From assembly GCF_036324365.1 (NCBI RefSeq), contig NZ_CP137080.1:1984001-2048000 (forward strand): 64,000 bases of DNA. Reading direction: 5' to 3'. This document shows, piece by piece, positions 53,261 through 61,582 of this stretch (its first letter is position 1; every line of letters begins with the position of its first letter). Source of the stretch: Microbacterium limosum. Lineage in GTDB: Bacteria > Actinomycetota > Actinomycetes > Actinomycetales > Microbacteriaceae. The position numbers and the translations under genes were made by a program. Below the pieces are notes generated by a model. It had not been told where the DNA came from. It did no database searches and saw only the letters and a list, made by a program, of their open reading frames with translations.

Positions 53261-54790
53261 TCAGCGCGGCTTCTCCATGGTCATGAGTTTGAGGACCGAC
53301 TCGGGCGTCGCCTCGGCGATGGGCAGCTCGCCCGTGATGCGCCCCTCCGAGAGCGCGTACACGCGGTCGGAGATGCCGAGCAGCTCGGGCAGCTCCGACG
53401 AGATGACGATGATGCCCTTGCCGGATGCCGCGAGGCGATTGATGATCGTGTAGATCTCGTACTTCGCTCCCACGTCGATGCCGCGTGTGGGCTCGTCGAG
53501 GATGAGCACGTCGGGGTCGGAGTAGATCCACTTCGACAGCACGACCTTCTGCTGGTTGCCGCCGGAGAGCTTCCCGGTCTTGACCAGCACGGAGGGCGCC
53601 TTGATGTTGAGGTCGCGTCGGTACTCGTTCGCGACCTTGTACTCCTCGTTGTCGTTGACCAGGCCCGCCGATTCGAGCTTGCGCAGTGCCGCCATCGAGA
53701 CGTTGCGCTTGATGTCCTCGATGAGGTTCAGGCCGTACGTCTTGCGATCCTCGGTCGCATACGCCAGCCCGTTCGCGATGGCCTCCGACACCGTCCGCGT
53801 CTTGATCTCCTTGCCGCGCAGGAAGACCCGGCCGGAGATCTTCGATCCGTAGCTCTGCCCGAACAGGCTCATGGCGAACTCCGTGCGCCCCGCCCCCATG
53901 AGCCCCGCGATGCCGACGATCTCGCCCGCCTTGACGGTGATGGAGACCTTGTCCACCATGACTCGGCCGCCGTCCTGCGGGTGGTACGCGGTCCAGTCCT
54001 CGACGCGCAGCAGCTCCTCGCCGATGTCGGGAGTGTGGTCGGGGTAGCGGTGTTCGAGGTCGCGGCCGACCATGTCGCGGATGATGCGGTCCTCGGTGAC
54101 CTCGCCCTTGGCGATCGTCTCGATCGTCTTGCCGTCCCGGATGACGGTCACCGAGTCGGCGACCTTCTTGATCTCGTTCAGCTTGTGGCTGATGATGATC
54201 GACGTGATCCCCTGACCCTTCAGGTGCAGGATGAGATCGAGCAGGTGGTCGGAGTCCTCGTCGTTGAGCGCCGCGGTGGGCTCGTCGAGGATGAGGATCT
54301 TCACGCGCTTGGACAGCGCCTTGGCGATCTCCACGAGTTGCTGCTTGCCCACGCCGATGTTCTTGATCGCCGTCGTGGGGTTCTCGCGCAGTCCGACGCG
54401 GGCGAGCAGTTTGGCGGCCTCGAAATTCGTCTTGTTCCAGTCGATCAGCCCGAGCGGGCCGCGCACCTCGTTGTTGAGGAAGATGTTCTCGGCGATCGAG
54501 AGGTGCGGGCTCAGCGCCAGCTCCTGATGGATGATCACGATGCCCTTGGCCTCGCTGTCGCTGAGGCTGCGGAATTCCACCGCCTCCCCCTCGAGGACGA
54601 TGTCGCCCGTGTACGTCCCGTGCGGGTAGACGCCCGAGAGCACCTTCATGAGGGTCGACTTCCCGGCGCCGTTCTCGCCGCAGATCGCGTGCACCTCGCC
54701 GGGCTGCACCGACAGGGTGACGTTCGAGAGCGCCTTGACGCCCGGGAAGGTCTTCGTGATCCCCCGCATCTCGAGGATGGGCTGGGGCAT
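53261..54790 (-). CDS. mmsA: Multiple-monosaccharide ABC transporter ATP-binding protein
   Basis: A 509-residue double-domain sugar ABC ATPase (XylG/GguA type). The first domain has Walker [12 protein letters not shown] and Walker [14 protein letters not shown]. The second has a degenerate Walker A ([13 protein letters not shown]), signature [15 protein letters not shown] and [16 protein letters not shown] degenerate P-loop in the second domain is normal for this family. ATG 54790 has GGAGGAACCC upstream. A large stem-loop separates it from chvE. Confidence 0.94.
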   Translation of the reverse strand: MPQPILEMRGITKTFPGVKALSNVTLSVQPGEVHAICGENGAGKSTLMKVLSGVYPHGTYTGDIVLEGEAVEFRSLSDSEAKGIVIIHQELALSPHLSIAENIFLNNEVRGPLGLIDWNKTNFEAAKLLARVGLRENPTTAIKNIGVGKQQLVEIAKALSKRVKILILDEPTAALNDEDSDHLLDLILHLKGQGITSIIISHKLNEIKKVADSVTVIRDGKTIETIAKGEVTEDRIIRDMVGRDLEHRYPDHTPDIGEELLRVEDWTAYHPQDGGRVMVDKVSITVKAGEIVGIAGLMGAGRTEFAMSLFGQSYGSKISGRVFLRGKEIKTRTVSEAIANGLAYATEDRKTYGLNLIEDIKRNVSMAALRKLESAGLVNDNEEYKVANEYRRDLNIKAPSVLVKTGKLSGGNQQKVVLSKWIYSDPDVLILDEPTRGIDVGAKYEIYTIINRLAASGKGIIVISSELPELLGISDRVYALSEGRITGELPIAEATPESVLKLMTMEKPR

Positions 54791-54815
54791 GGGTTCCTCC
54801 TTGCGTGAGAGGACC

Positions 54816-54851
54816 GGTCGGCCGGACGGGGTGGCCCCCGCCCGGCCGACC
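54816..54851 (-). promoter_or_regulatory. Stem-loop between chvE and mmsA
   Basis: Arms GGTCGGCCGG (54816-54825) and CCGGCCGACC (54842-54851), with inner pairing of CGGGG and CCCCG. It sits 8 bases after the chvE stop and 25 bases before the mmsA start. It probably stabilises the binding-protein mRNA or partly terminates, giving more binding protein than ATPase and permease. Confidence 0.65.
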
Positions 54852-54859
54852 CGTCGATG

Positions 54860-55972
54860 TCAGCCGCTGATCTCTTCTTCGGTCCAGTAGCCGGAGTCCA
54901 CGAGGATCTCCTGGATGTTGTCCTGGACGACGATCGCCGACTCCAGCAGGTACGACGGCACGACCTTCACGCCGTTGTCGTAGTCCTCGGTGTTGTTGAC
55001 CTCGGGCTCCTCGCCGTTGAGCAGCGCGATCGCCATGTCGGAGGCGACCTCGGCCAGCAGACGGGTGTCCTTGAAGATGGTCGCGTACTGCTCACCCGAC
55101 ACGATGGCCTTCACCGAGTCGAGCTCGGCGTCCTGGCCGGAGATGATCGGCCAGTCCTCGCCCACGGTGTAACCGGCATCGGTGAGGGCGGAGATGATGC
55201 CGCGCGAGAGGCCGTCGTAGGGCGAGAGGACGCCGTCCACGGTCGATCCGTCGGAGTACGTCGAGGTGAGGAGGTTCTCCATGCGCTCCTGAGCGACCTC
55301 GCCGTCCCAGCGCAGGATGGCCGCCTGCTCGAAATCGGTCTGACCCGACTTCACCACGAGGGTCCCCTCGTCGATGTAGGGCTGCAGGGTGTCGATGGCG
55401 CCTTCCCAGAAGAACGTGGCGTTGTTGTCGTCGGGCGAGCCGGCGAACAGCTCCACGTTGAACGGCCCGGCGGGAGCGTCGGGAAGAGGCTCTCCCTCGA
55501 GGTCGGTCAGGCCGAGGCCGTTGAGCACCGACGTGGCCTGCTGCACGCCGACGATGTAGTTGTCGAACGATGCGTAGTAGTCCACGTTCTCGGAGTCGCG
55601 GATGAGGCGGTCGTAGGCGATGACGGGGATGTCCGCGTCCGCGGCATCCTGCAGCACCTGCGAGAGCGTCGTGCCGTCGATCGAGGCGACGATGAGCGCG
55701 CGGGCTCCCCGGGTGATCATGTTCTCGATCTGCGAGACCTGGGTCGGGATGTCGTCCTCGGCGTACTGCAGGTCGACCTCGAAACCCGCCTCCTCGAGCT
55801 GGGACTTCACGGCGTCGCCGTCCTGGATCCAGCGCTCGGAGCTGCGGGTCGGCATCGCGACGCCGATCAGGCCGTCGCCCTCGCCGCCGCTGTCGCCGGT
55901 CGATCCGGAGCAGGCGGTGAGAAACAGCGCGCCGGTGGCCACGGCCGCCAGCAGTGTCTTCTTGGCTTTCAC
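54860..55972 (-). CDS. chvE: ChvE-type multiple-monosaccharide-binding lipoprotein
   Basis: A 370-residue periplasmic-binding-protein-fold lipoprotein with lipobox FLTAC near residue 21 and a mature domain closely resembling Chv[59 protein letters not shown] and [13 protein letters not shown]. ChvE proteins bind arabinose, xylose, galactose and glucose. The adjacent araD favours L-arabinose here. GTG 55972 is preceded by GAGAGGAACC. It lies 90 bases downstream of araD. Confidence 0.94.
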   Translation of the reverse strand: MKAKKTLLAAVATGALFLTACSGSTGDSGGEGDGLIGVAMPTRSSERWIQDGDAVKSQLEEAGFEVDLQYAEDDIPTQVSQIENMITRGARALIVASIDGTTLSQVLQDAADADIPVIAYDRLIRDSENVDYYASFDNYIVGVQQATSVLNGLGLTDLEGEPLPDAPAGPFNVELFAGSPDDNNATFFWEGAIDTLQPYIDEGTLVVKSGQTDFEQAAILRWDGEVAQERMENLLTSTYSDGSTVDGVLSPYDGLSRGIISALTDAGYTVGEDWPIISGQDAELDSVKAIVSGEQYATIFKDTRLLAEVASDMAIALLNGEEPEVNNTEDYDNGVKVVPSYLLESAIVVQDNIQEILVDSGYWTEEEISG

Positions 55973-56062
55973 TGTGGTTCCTCTCAAAGGGACTTCGTTG
56001 TCTTGGTGTCGATGTTCAGTTGTGGATCCACCCGCGTCCCGCGCGGGAAGTCTTCTGCCGCG

Positions 56063-56788
56063 TCAGGAATCGCGGGTCTCGTCGCGGCGGTCGTCGGTGG
56101 CTTGGCCGTAGACGTTCTGGTACCGGTTGTAGAGCGCGTCGATCTTCTCCTGCGGGATCGGGATCAACGGGCCCGCCTGCGCCGCGATATGCACCGTCCG
56201 CGCCGCGTCCTCACACATCACCGCGGCCTTGACCGCATCCTTCGCCGACACCCCGATCGTGAACGGCCCATGGTTCTGCATCAACACCGCACGCGACCGG
56301 TGACCCGTGAGGGTCTCCACGATCCCCCGCCCGATCGAGTCATCCCCGATCACCGCGAACGGACCCACCGGAATCGGACCCCCGAACTCATCCGCCATCC
56401 CCGTGATCACACACGGAATCTCCTCACCCCGCGCCGCCCACGCCACCGCATACGTCGAATGCGTGTGCACCACACCACCCACACCCGGCATGTTCCGATA
56501 CACATACGCATGCGCCGCCGTATCACTCGACGGCGAACGATCACTCCCCGGAGTCCCCGGAACCACAACCCCGTCCAGATCGCACACGATCATGTTCTCC
56601 GGCGCCAGATCCTCATACGACACCCCCGACGGCTTGATCACGAACAGATCAGCACCCGGCACCCGACCCGACACATTCCCACCCGTCCACACCACCAGGC
56701 CATACCGCACCAACTCCCCATGCAACCGGGCAACCTCGGCGCGGGTACGCGCGATGGCGACCTCGACCTTCGGTCCGTAGCTGCTCAC
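56063..56788 (-). CDS. araD: L-ribulose-5-phosphate 4-epimerase
   Basis: Zinc-dependent epimerase making D-xylulose 5-phosphate in L-arabinose breakdown. The 241-residue product has GGNVSGRVPG, KPSGVSYEDL, SSDTAAHAYVYRNMP with HTHSTYA (zinc ligands) and VLMQNHGPFTIG. GTG 56788 has AAGGAG upstream. Codon use is strikingly unlike the neighbours from about residue 20 to about 200: GGT, GAT, CAT, TAT, CGG and TTG replace the usual GGC, GAC, CAC, TAC, CGC and CTC, while both ends are normal, so part of the gene may be recombined. No araA or araB is in the window. Confidence 0.93.
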   Translation of the reverse strand: MSSYGPKVEVAIARTRAEVARLHGELVRYGLVVWTGGNVSGRVPGADLFVIKPSGVSYEDLAPENMIVCDLDGVVVPGTPGSDRSPSSDTAAHAYVYRNMPGVGGVVHTHSTYAVAWAARGEEIPCVITGMADEFGGPIPVGPFAVIGDDSIGRGIVETLTGHRSRAVLMQNHGPFTIGVSAKDAVKAAVMCEDAARTVHIAAQAGPLIPIPQEKIDALYNRYQNVYGQATDDRRDETRDS

Positions 56789-56864
56789 GGTTCACTCCTT
56801 CGTGGGCCCCGTACGGGACCGTGCGTGCGGTGCGGCGGCGCTCCGAGTTCGTCAGATCGGACCC

Positions 56865-56880
56865 ATGTGACCGTTCACAT
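56865..56880. promoter_or_regulatory. LacI-type operator upstream of araD
   Basis: ATGTGACCGTTCACAT: six-base arms around a CCGT centre, the form of LacI-family sites with a central CG. It covers the predicted transcription start of the araD operon. Related sequences flank the lacI gene start region at 57991-58005 and 58038-58053. Confidence 0.7.
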
Positions 56881-56888
56881 CGGGTGCA

Positions 56889-56919
56889 ATGCTAGCCAGA
56901 TCGGCTCCGAAGTTGTCAA
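56889..56919 (-). promoter_or_regulatory. Promoter of the araD-chvE-mmsAB operon
   Basis: On the minus strand TTGACA (56919-56914) and TAGCAT (56894-56889) are 19 bases apart. This is one of the few consensus -35 elements in the window. The operator begins 8 bases after the -10. Confidence 0.6.
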
Positions 56920-56949
56920 GACGCGAATGTCTCGGCTTGGTAACGGCGC

Positions 56950-57960
56950 TCAGAAGACGGGCGGCGCCGTGGAGGCGCGGACGATCAGCTCGGGTGCGAG
57001 CGTGTGGCGCGACCGCGCCGCCTCCGCTCCGCCGAGCAACAGATCCACGCAGCGCCGTCCCAGCTCGGGGAAGTCCTGGCGCACGGTGGTCAGCGGCGGC
57101 CAGTAGTGCCCCGCCTCGGGGATGTCGTCGAACCCGACGATGCTGACATCGTGCGGCACCTCGAGACCCTCGTCGCGGACGGCGTGCATGAGCCCCAGCG
57201 CCATCTGGTCGTTCGAGGCGAAGATGGCCGTGAAATCGCGGACCCGCAGCAGCTCACGGCCGGCGAAATACCCGAACTCCGCGGTCCAGTCGCCCAGGAT
57301 CGGGGCCGTCGTGGGCACGTCGCGCGCGCCCATCTCCTCGAGGAATCCCCGCATGCGCGCCTCGGCCTCGATCCAGTCCTGCGGACCCGCGAGGTGATAG
57401 ATCCAGCGATGGCCGAGGTCGAGCAGGTGGCGCGTCGCCAGCCGCGCACCGGCGATCTGGTCGACCGAGAGGGCGTGCTCCTCGTCGAGACCGGTCGACT
57501 GGAGCGTCACGTAGGGAACCTCGATCTCGAGCGCCCCGAGCACTCGGAATACCCGCACCTGCGGGGCGATCACGACGAGCCCCTCGATCGACTGCGCCAT
57601 CAGGTGCGCCAGCCCGGCCTCGATCGACCCGGGGTCCGAGGCGTCGATGTTCGCCGTCGAGACCCAGTAGCCGCGCTCACGCGCCGCGGCCTCGATCGCG
57701 GCGATGCTCGATGCCGGCCCGTACTGCGTGCTCGATGCGGAGAGGATGCCGATCGTCTGCGACCGGCTCGTGACGAGCGCGCGCGCGGCGCGGTTCGGGC
57801 GGTACTGCAACTCCTGCATGACGCCGTTGACCCGGTCGCGCGTCTCCGGCGCGACGCTCGGATGCTCGTTGAGCACGCGCGACACGGTCTGGTGGGACAC
57901 GCCTGCCAGGCGCGCCACATCGCGGATGCTGGGTGGCCGCGGTCTCGCGGTGTCGCTCAT
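56950..57960 (-). CDS. LacI-family transcriptional regulator
   Basis: A 336-residue repressor. The N-terminal helix-turn-helix reads SIRDVARLAGVSHQTVSRVLNEHPSVAPETRDRV (residues 11-44) with hinge YRPNRAARALVTSRSQTIGIL. A sugar-binding periplasmic-type domain follows, including AIFASNDQMALGLMHAVRDEG and SIVGFDDIPEAGHYWPPLTTV. ATG 57960 has GAGGGAG upstream. It is immediately upstream of the araD-transporter operon on the same strand, so it very likely controls that operon and, through the sites near 58000, itself. Confidence 0.93.
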   Translation of the reverse strand: MSDTARPRPPSIRDVARLAGVSHQTVSRVLNEHPSVAPETRDRVNGVMQELQYRPNRAARALVTSRSQTIGILSASSTQYGPASSIAAIEAAARERGYWVSTANIDASDPGSIEAGLAHLMAQSIEGLVVIAPQVRVFRVLGALEIEVPYVTLQSTGLDEEHALSVDQIAGARLATRHLLDLGHRWIYHLAGPQDWIEAEARMRGFLEEMGARDVPTTAPILGDWTAEFGYFAGRELLRVRDFTAIFASNDQMALGLMHAVRDEGLEVPHDVSIVGFDDIPEAGHYWPPLTTVRQDFPELGRRCVDLLLGGAEAARSRHTLAPELIVRASTAPPVF

Positions 57961-57990
57961 GGGGCGGCACTCCCTCGTGGTGGCCCGTGC

Positions 57991-58053
57991 GCACGGTCAC
58001 ATGGGTCGTTCCCCCCATTATGGGCGTGAGCGGCGCTCATGTGACGGTTCGCC
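57991..58053. promoter_or_regulatory. Candidate autoregulatory operators of the LacI gene
   Basis: Two imperfect copies of the araD operator: CCCATGTGACCGT on the minus strand at 57991-58005, sharing 13 bases with the araD site, and ATGTGACGGTTC on the plus strand from about 58039. Only one half of each matches well. They lie between lacI and the divergent gene at 58090. Confidence 0.45.
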
Positions 58054-58077
58054 GGTGTCACACCGCACGACCGGGCG

Positions 58078-58083
58078 TAGGGT
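58078..58083 (+). promoter_or_regulatory. -10 element of the 178-residue protein gene, leaderless type
   Basis: TAGGGT, 6-base spacer GTGCGC, ATG 58090. Confidence 0.6.
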
Positions 58084-58089
58084 GTGCGC

Positions 58090-58626
58090 ATGTCCGACCT
58101 GTTCCGCGAGCTGCCGCTGAGCTCGCGCACGCCCCGCGACGAATCGGGGGTGACGGGCGACTGGCGTGGCCAGCTCGCCGATGTCGTGGGCGAAGCCGCC
58201 CGCCTGCTCGCACGGGTCGACGACGACTCCCGCAGCCCGCGCACCCGCGCATTCCTCGTCGAATCGGGGCTCGACCGGGAGCGCTCCGAGGACGATCTCA
58301 CCGGACTCGCCGACGCCGTGCGCTCCGGTCGCCGCCGGCGCATCCGCGATCTCTCCCGCGCGGTGACCGCGACGCTCGTCCTCGCCCGCGACACGGGCGG
58401 CGCCGTCTCCCTCGCCCCCCTGACGTTCGGCGCGGTCGCCCTCTACCGCACGACAGCGGCCCCCCTTCCCATCCGGGCCGTCGTCGCGGGACGCACCCTG
58501 CGCTCGAGCGACCATGGCTGGGAGTTCGGGCACGGCCCCCTGCTGGAGGACAGCTCCGAGCGGATCGTCGCGTTTCTGTGCGGGGTGAGCGAGAACGCTC
58601 CCGGCGGAGGCTCTCGGCCGCGTTAG
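58090..58626 (+). CDS. Hypothetical protein, 178 residues
   Basis: I do not recognise this family. The product is soluble and rich in Arg, Asp, Ala and Leu. Residues about 20-100 look helical (GQLADVVGEAARLLARVDD, and a basic stretch SGRRRRIRDLSRAV); the second half contains short beta-like segments (APLTFGAVALYR, IRAVVAGRTLRSSDHGWEFGHG). No signal peptide, membrane helix or cysteine cluster is present. ATG 58090 is supported by its promoter; GTG 58084 would lie within the spacer. Its TAG stop is the first half of the next gene's -10, so the pair is tightly arranged. Confidence 0.7.
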   Translation: MSDLFRELPLSSRTPRDESGVTGDWRGQLADVVGEAARLLARVDDDSRSPRTRAFLVESGLDRERSEDDLTGLADAVRSGRRRRIRDLSRAVTATLVLARDTGGAVSLAPLTFGAVALYRTTAAPLPIRAVVAGRTLRSSDHGWEFGHGPLLEDSSERIVAFLCGVSENAPGGGSRPR

Positions 58627-58629
58627 GCT
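58624..58629 (+). promoter_or_regulatory. -10 element of the Gfo/Idh/MocA gene, formed by the upstream stop codon
   Basis: TAGGCT: TAG (58624-58626) ends the 178-residue protein gene, then the 6-base spacer CGGCAG and ATG 58636. Confidence 0.6.
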
Positions 58630-58635
58630 CGGCAG

Positions 58636-59619
58636 ATGACCGGACTGCGCTGGGGCATCCTCGCCACGGGCGGAATCGCCCACGCCTTCACCCACGATCT
58701 CCGCACGGCGGGCCTCGACCCCGTCGCCGTGGGATCGCGCACCGCCGCATCGGCGCAGGCGTTCGCCGACGAGTTCTCGATCCCGCGGGCCCACGGCGGC
58801 TACGACGCTCTGCTCGCCGACCCCGACGTCGACATCGTCTACATCGCGACGCCCCACCCCATGCACGCCGAGAACGCCCTGGCGGCGATCCGTGCGGGGA
58901 AGCACGTTCTGGTGGAGAAGCCGTTCGCCCTGAACGCGGCCGAGGCGGCGGCGATCCGCGACGCCGCGGCCGCTCGGGGCGTGCTCGCCATGGAGGCCAT
59001 GTGGACGCGCTATCTGCCGCACATGGAACGCGTCCGGGAGCTCGTCGGCAGCGGCGCCCTGGGCGAGATCCGTGCCCTGACGGCGGACCACACACAGAAG
59101 ATCTCGGCGGACCCCGCGCACCGCCTCAACGCGCTCGATCTCGGCGGCGGCGCGCTCCTCGACCTCGGCGTCTACCCCGTCTCGTTCGCCTGGGACATCC
59201 TCGGCGCTCCCGAGAGCGTCGTGGCCTCGGCCCGGCTCGGCGAGACCGGGGCCGACACCGAGGTCGCGACGATCTTCACCCACTCCGGCGGCGGGATCTC
59301 GACGAGCGTCACGTCGTCGCGCGCGGCGGGCCCCAACACGGCCGCCGTCGTCGGCACCGAGGCGCGGATCGAGATCGACCGCATCTGGTACACCCCCACC
59401 TCCTTCCGCGTGATCGCCCCCGACGGCACGGTGCGCGAGACCTACGTCTCCGACGTCGCCGGGCGCGGCATGCAGTACCAGGCGATCGCGGCCGAGCGCC
59501 TCGTCGCCGAGGGCAACCTCGCCGGCGACGTGCTGCCGATCGACGAGACGGTGGCGATCATGGGCACACTCGATGACATCCGCCGACGCATCGGCCTCGT
59601 TTACCCCCAGGAGCACTGA
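58636..59619 (+). CDS. Gfo/Idh/MocA-family oxidoreductase
   Basis: A 327-residue NAD(P)-dependent sugar or inositol dehydrogenase-like protein. Its Rossmann start is RWGILATGGIAHAFTHDL, with IVYIATPHPMHAENALAAI, the catalytic-region motif VLVEKPFALN and the C-terminal beta-sheet domain with LDLGGGALLDLGVYPVSFA. It most resembles the trans-1,2-dihydrobenzene-1,2-diol/xylose dehydrogenase branch, but the substrate cannot be fixed. Its TGA is followed after one base by the NYN-domain gene. Confidence 0.9.
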   Translation: MTGLRWGILATGGIAHAFTHDLRTAGLDPVAVGSRTAASAQAFADEFSIPRAHGGYDALLADPDVDIVYIATPHPMHAENALAAIRAGKHVLVEKPFALNAAEAAAIRDAAAARGVLAMEAMWTRYLPHMERVRELVGSGALGEIRALTADHTQKISADPAHRLNALDLGGGALLDLGVYPVSFAWDILGAPESVVASARLGETGADTEVATIFTHSGGGISTSVTSSRAAGPNTAAVVGTEARIEIDRIWYTPTSFRVIAPDGTVRETYVSDVAGRGMQYQAIAAERLVAEGNLAGDVLPIDETVAIMGTLDDIRRRIGLVYPQEH

Positions 59620-59620
59620 C

Positions 59621-60493
59621 ATGGCCGACACCCAGAACGGCCGCGTCGCGGTCTACCTCGACTTCGACAACATCGTGATGTCGTGGTACGACCGCGTGCA
59701 CGGTCGCAACGCCTACTCGCGAGACCGGCAGAAGATCGCGGAGTCCCCCGCCGACGCCGAGATCGCCGAGAAGCTCGCCCGGGCCACCGTGGATGTCGGG
59801 GCCATCATCGACTACGCGGCATCCTTCGGAACTCTCGTGCTCACCCGTGCCTACGCCGATTGGTCATCTCCGGTCAACGCCGAATACCGCTCGCAGCTGG
59901 TGGCTCGAGCGGTGGATCTCGTGCAGTTGTTTCCGGCCGCGGCATACGCCAAAAACGGCGCCGACATCCGTCTCGCGGTCGATGCCGTGGAAGACATGTT
60001 CCGCCTGCCCGACCTGACGCACGTCGTGATCGTCGCCGGCGACTCCGACTACGTGCCGCTGGCACAGCGGTGCAAGCGCCTGGGCCGACATGTCGTCGGG
60101 GTCGGCGTCGCCGGATCGACGGCCAAGTCGCTGGCCGCCGCGTGCGACGAATTCGACGCGTACGATGCGCTTCCGGGCGTTGTGCAACCCCAGGCCGACG
60201 AGGCTGCCTCGACCGGGTCGGCGCCGAGCCGAGCCCGCAGCCGCCGCCGTTCGAGCGACCCGACGGCCGAGCTGCTGGAGCGTGCGCTGCGGTTGGGGCA
60301 CGACAAGGACGATTCGCAGTGGCAGCATGCCTCGGCGGTGAAGAGTCTCCTGCGCCGGATGGACCCGGCATTCAGCGAGAAGAGCCTCGGCCACAAGTCG
60401 TTCTCCGACTTCGTCAAGGCCTACCCCAAGGTCGCGGAGGTCGACGAGTCCACCAACATCGTGCGCATCCGCCTCGCGCCCGACAAGGCTTAG
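59621..60493 (+). CDS. NYN-domain PIN-like ribonuclease with C-terminal OST-HTH/LOTUS domain
   Basis: A 290-residue protein. The NYN domain (about residues 8-165) has the acidic active-site residues in VAVYLDFDNIV and VIVAGDSDYVPLAQR, plus the Asp of GADIRLAVDAVEDMF. A linker rich in Ser and Arg follows, then an OST-HTH domain (about 215-290, HKSFSDFVKAYPKVAEV). LabA/Limkain-like proteins of this build are thought to cleave RNA. ATG 59621 has an AGGAG that lies inside the 3' end of the oxidoreductase gene, so the two are translationally linked. Confidence 0.9.
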   Translation: MADTQNGRVAVYLDFDNIVMSWYDRVHGRNAYSRDRQKIAESPADAEIAEKLARATVDVGAIIDYAASFGTLVLTRAYADWSSPVNAEYRSQLVARAVDLVQLFPAAAYAKNGADIRLAVDAVEDMFRLPDLTHVVIVAGDSDYVPLAQRCKRLGRHVVGVGVAGSTAKSLAAACDEFDAYDALPGVVQPQADEAASTGSAPSRARSRRRSSDPTAELLERALRLGHDKDDSQWQHASAVKSLLRRMDPAFSEKSLGHKSFSDFVKAYPKVAEVDESTNIVRIRLAPDKA

Positions 60494-60502
60494 GCCCCGT
60501 CC

Positions 60503-61096
60503 TCACCCCGTTCGCGCACCCGGCGCGACGTGAGCGAGAACCGCGGACCACACATCGGCGAGGGTTCCCACGGCGCTCGCGCGGCGCGCCCCCTCGCTAT
60601 GCTCGACGATCCATGCGGCATCCGCGGACGCCTGCTCGCTCTCCCCCGCGACGACGAGCAGCTTCGCCTCGAGGCGCGTGAGCAGGTCGGCGACGTCGGT
60701 GCGGGCGAGGGGCGCGTCGGGAACGGACACGTCGACGAAGGCGATGCGGTCGATCGCGGGGCCCATCATGACCGCCGCCTCCGCGGCGCGCCAGCCGACG
60801 GCGCCCAGCGCGATCATGCCGGCGGGGCGATCAGGCGACACGCCCTGCTCGCGCATGAGATCGGCGACGGCCGTGGACTGCTCCTCGTCGGGCGTCTCCC
60901 CGCCGAAGGCCTCGTGATCGCTCAGTGACACTGCGGGCACGCTCATCGACACCAGACGCACCCCGAACGAGGAGCTGAGGCTAGGGTTGGGATCGCCGAC
61001 CGTGATCGATCCCTCCCGCAGCAGCACGACCGTGCGGCCGGCGCCGACGGCACCCGAACTGCGGTAGGTGATCTGCGACGGGTGCGGGCTCTCCAT
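60503..61096 (-). CDS. Alpha/beta-hydrolase-like protein lacking the nucleophile
   Basis: A 197-residue protein with an alpha/beta-hydrolase-like pattern, but the nucleophile-elbow position reads IALGAVGWRAAEA, with no Ser, Cys or Asp at the expected G-x-nucleophile-x-G centre. It may therefore be non-catalytic. Later segments IAFVDVSVPD and LLVVAGESEQAS resemble core strands 6 and 7. ATG 61096 is 6 bases after a minus-strand CACGAT. It is convergent with the NYN gene and follows the DoxX gene on the same strand. Confidence 0.6.
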   Translation of the reverse strand: MESPHPSQITYRSSGAVGAGRTVVLLREGSITVGDPNPSLSSSFGVRLVSMSVPAVSLSDHEAFGGETPDEEQSTAVADLMREQGVSPDRPAGMIALGAVGWRAAEAAVMMGPAIDRIAFVDVSVPDAPLARTDVADLLTRLEAKLLVVAGESEQASADAAWIVEHSEGARRASAVGTLADVWSAVLAHVAPGARTG

Positions 61097-61102
61097 CCCG
61101 CC

Positions 61103-61108
61103 ATCGTG
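61103..61108 (-). promoter_or_regulatory. Possible -10 element of the hydrolase-like gene, leaderless type
   Basis: CACGAT on the minus strand, 6-base spacer GGCGGG, ATG 61096. The first base differs from TAnnnT. Confidence 0.35.
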
Positions 61109-61153
61109 GCACGCGGGGGCGGCGGCGGGGCCGCACCGCGCGGCACGGGCCCG

Positions 61154-61582
61154 TCAGCGGGAGCGAGGGCCCGTGGCCCACAGGGCCCAGGCCACGAGCG
61201 CCGGCTGCAGGAACAGGCGGATCAAGCGCGCGCGATCGGGGCGCAGGAGGGGCGCCGCACGCCCCGTGCGCCACTGGTGCACGTTGCCCGGGAAGACGGC
61301 GACGAAGAACGCCGCGACGGCCGCGCCGATCGCGTGTCGCTCGCGGGGAAGGGCCACCAGCGCCGCCCCGAGCCCGATCTCCACGACCCCGGATGCCACG
61401 ACGATCGCGTCCTCGTCGAGCCGCGTCACCCGGGTCGCCCAGCCCGGCACGACGATGCGGTACCCGCGCCTGCCCCACGTCAGGTGGGATGCGCCCGCGG
61501 CCAGGAGCACGGCCGCCAGCGTCCACCTCGCCGCGCTTCGCAGGATCGCGACCGCGTCGCGCCGCCGGCGCGCGGGGCTCAC
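61154..61582 (-). CDS. DoxX-like small membrane protein
   Basis: A 142-residue protein with four hydrophobic helices typical of DoxX-like proteins: WTLAAVLLAAGASHLTW, IVVASGVVEIGLGAALVAL, AAVAAFFVAVFPGNVHQW and LQPALVAWALWATG. The ASHL and FPGNVHQW segments are characteristic. Its GTG (61582) overlaps the SDR stop by 4 bases (GTGA), so the two are coupled. The role is unclear; homologues have been linked to quinone or thiol redox. Confidence 0.82.
   Translation of the reverse strand: MSPARRRRDAVAILRSAARWTLAAVLLAAGASHLTWGRRGYRIVVPGWATRVTRLDEDAIVVASGVVEIGLGAALVALPRERHAIGAAVAAFFVAVFPGNVHQWRTGRAAPLLRPDRARLIRLFLQPALVAWALWATGPRSR

Noticed and set aside
56063-56788. araD as a wholly foreign gene
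   Set aside because: Both ends show native codon use and the operon context is intact, so a segmental exchange fits better than whole-gene transfer.
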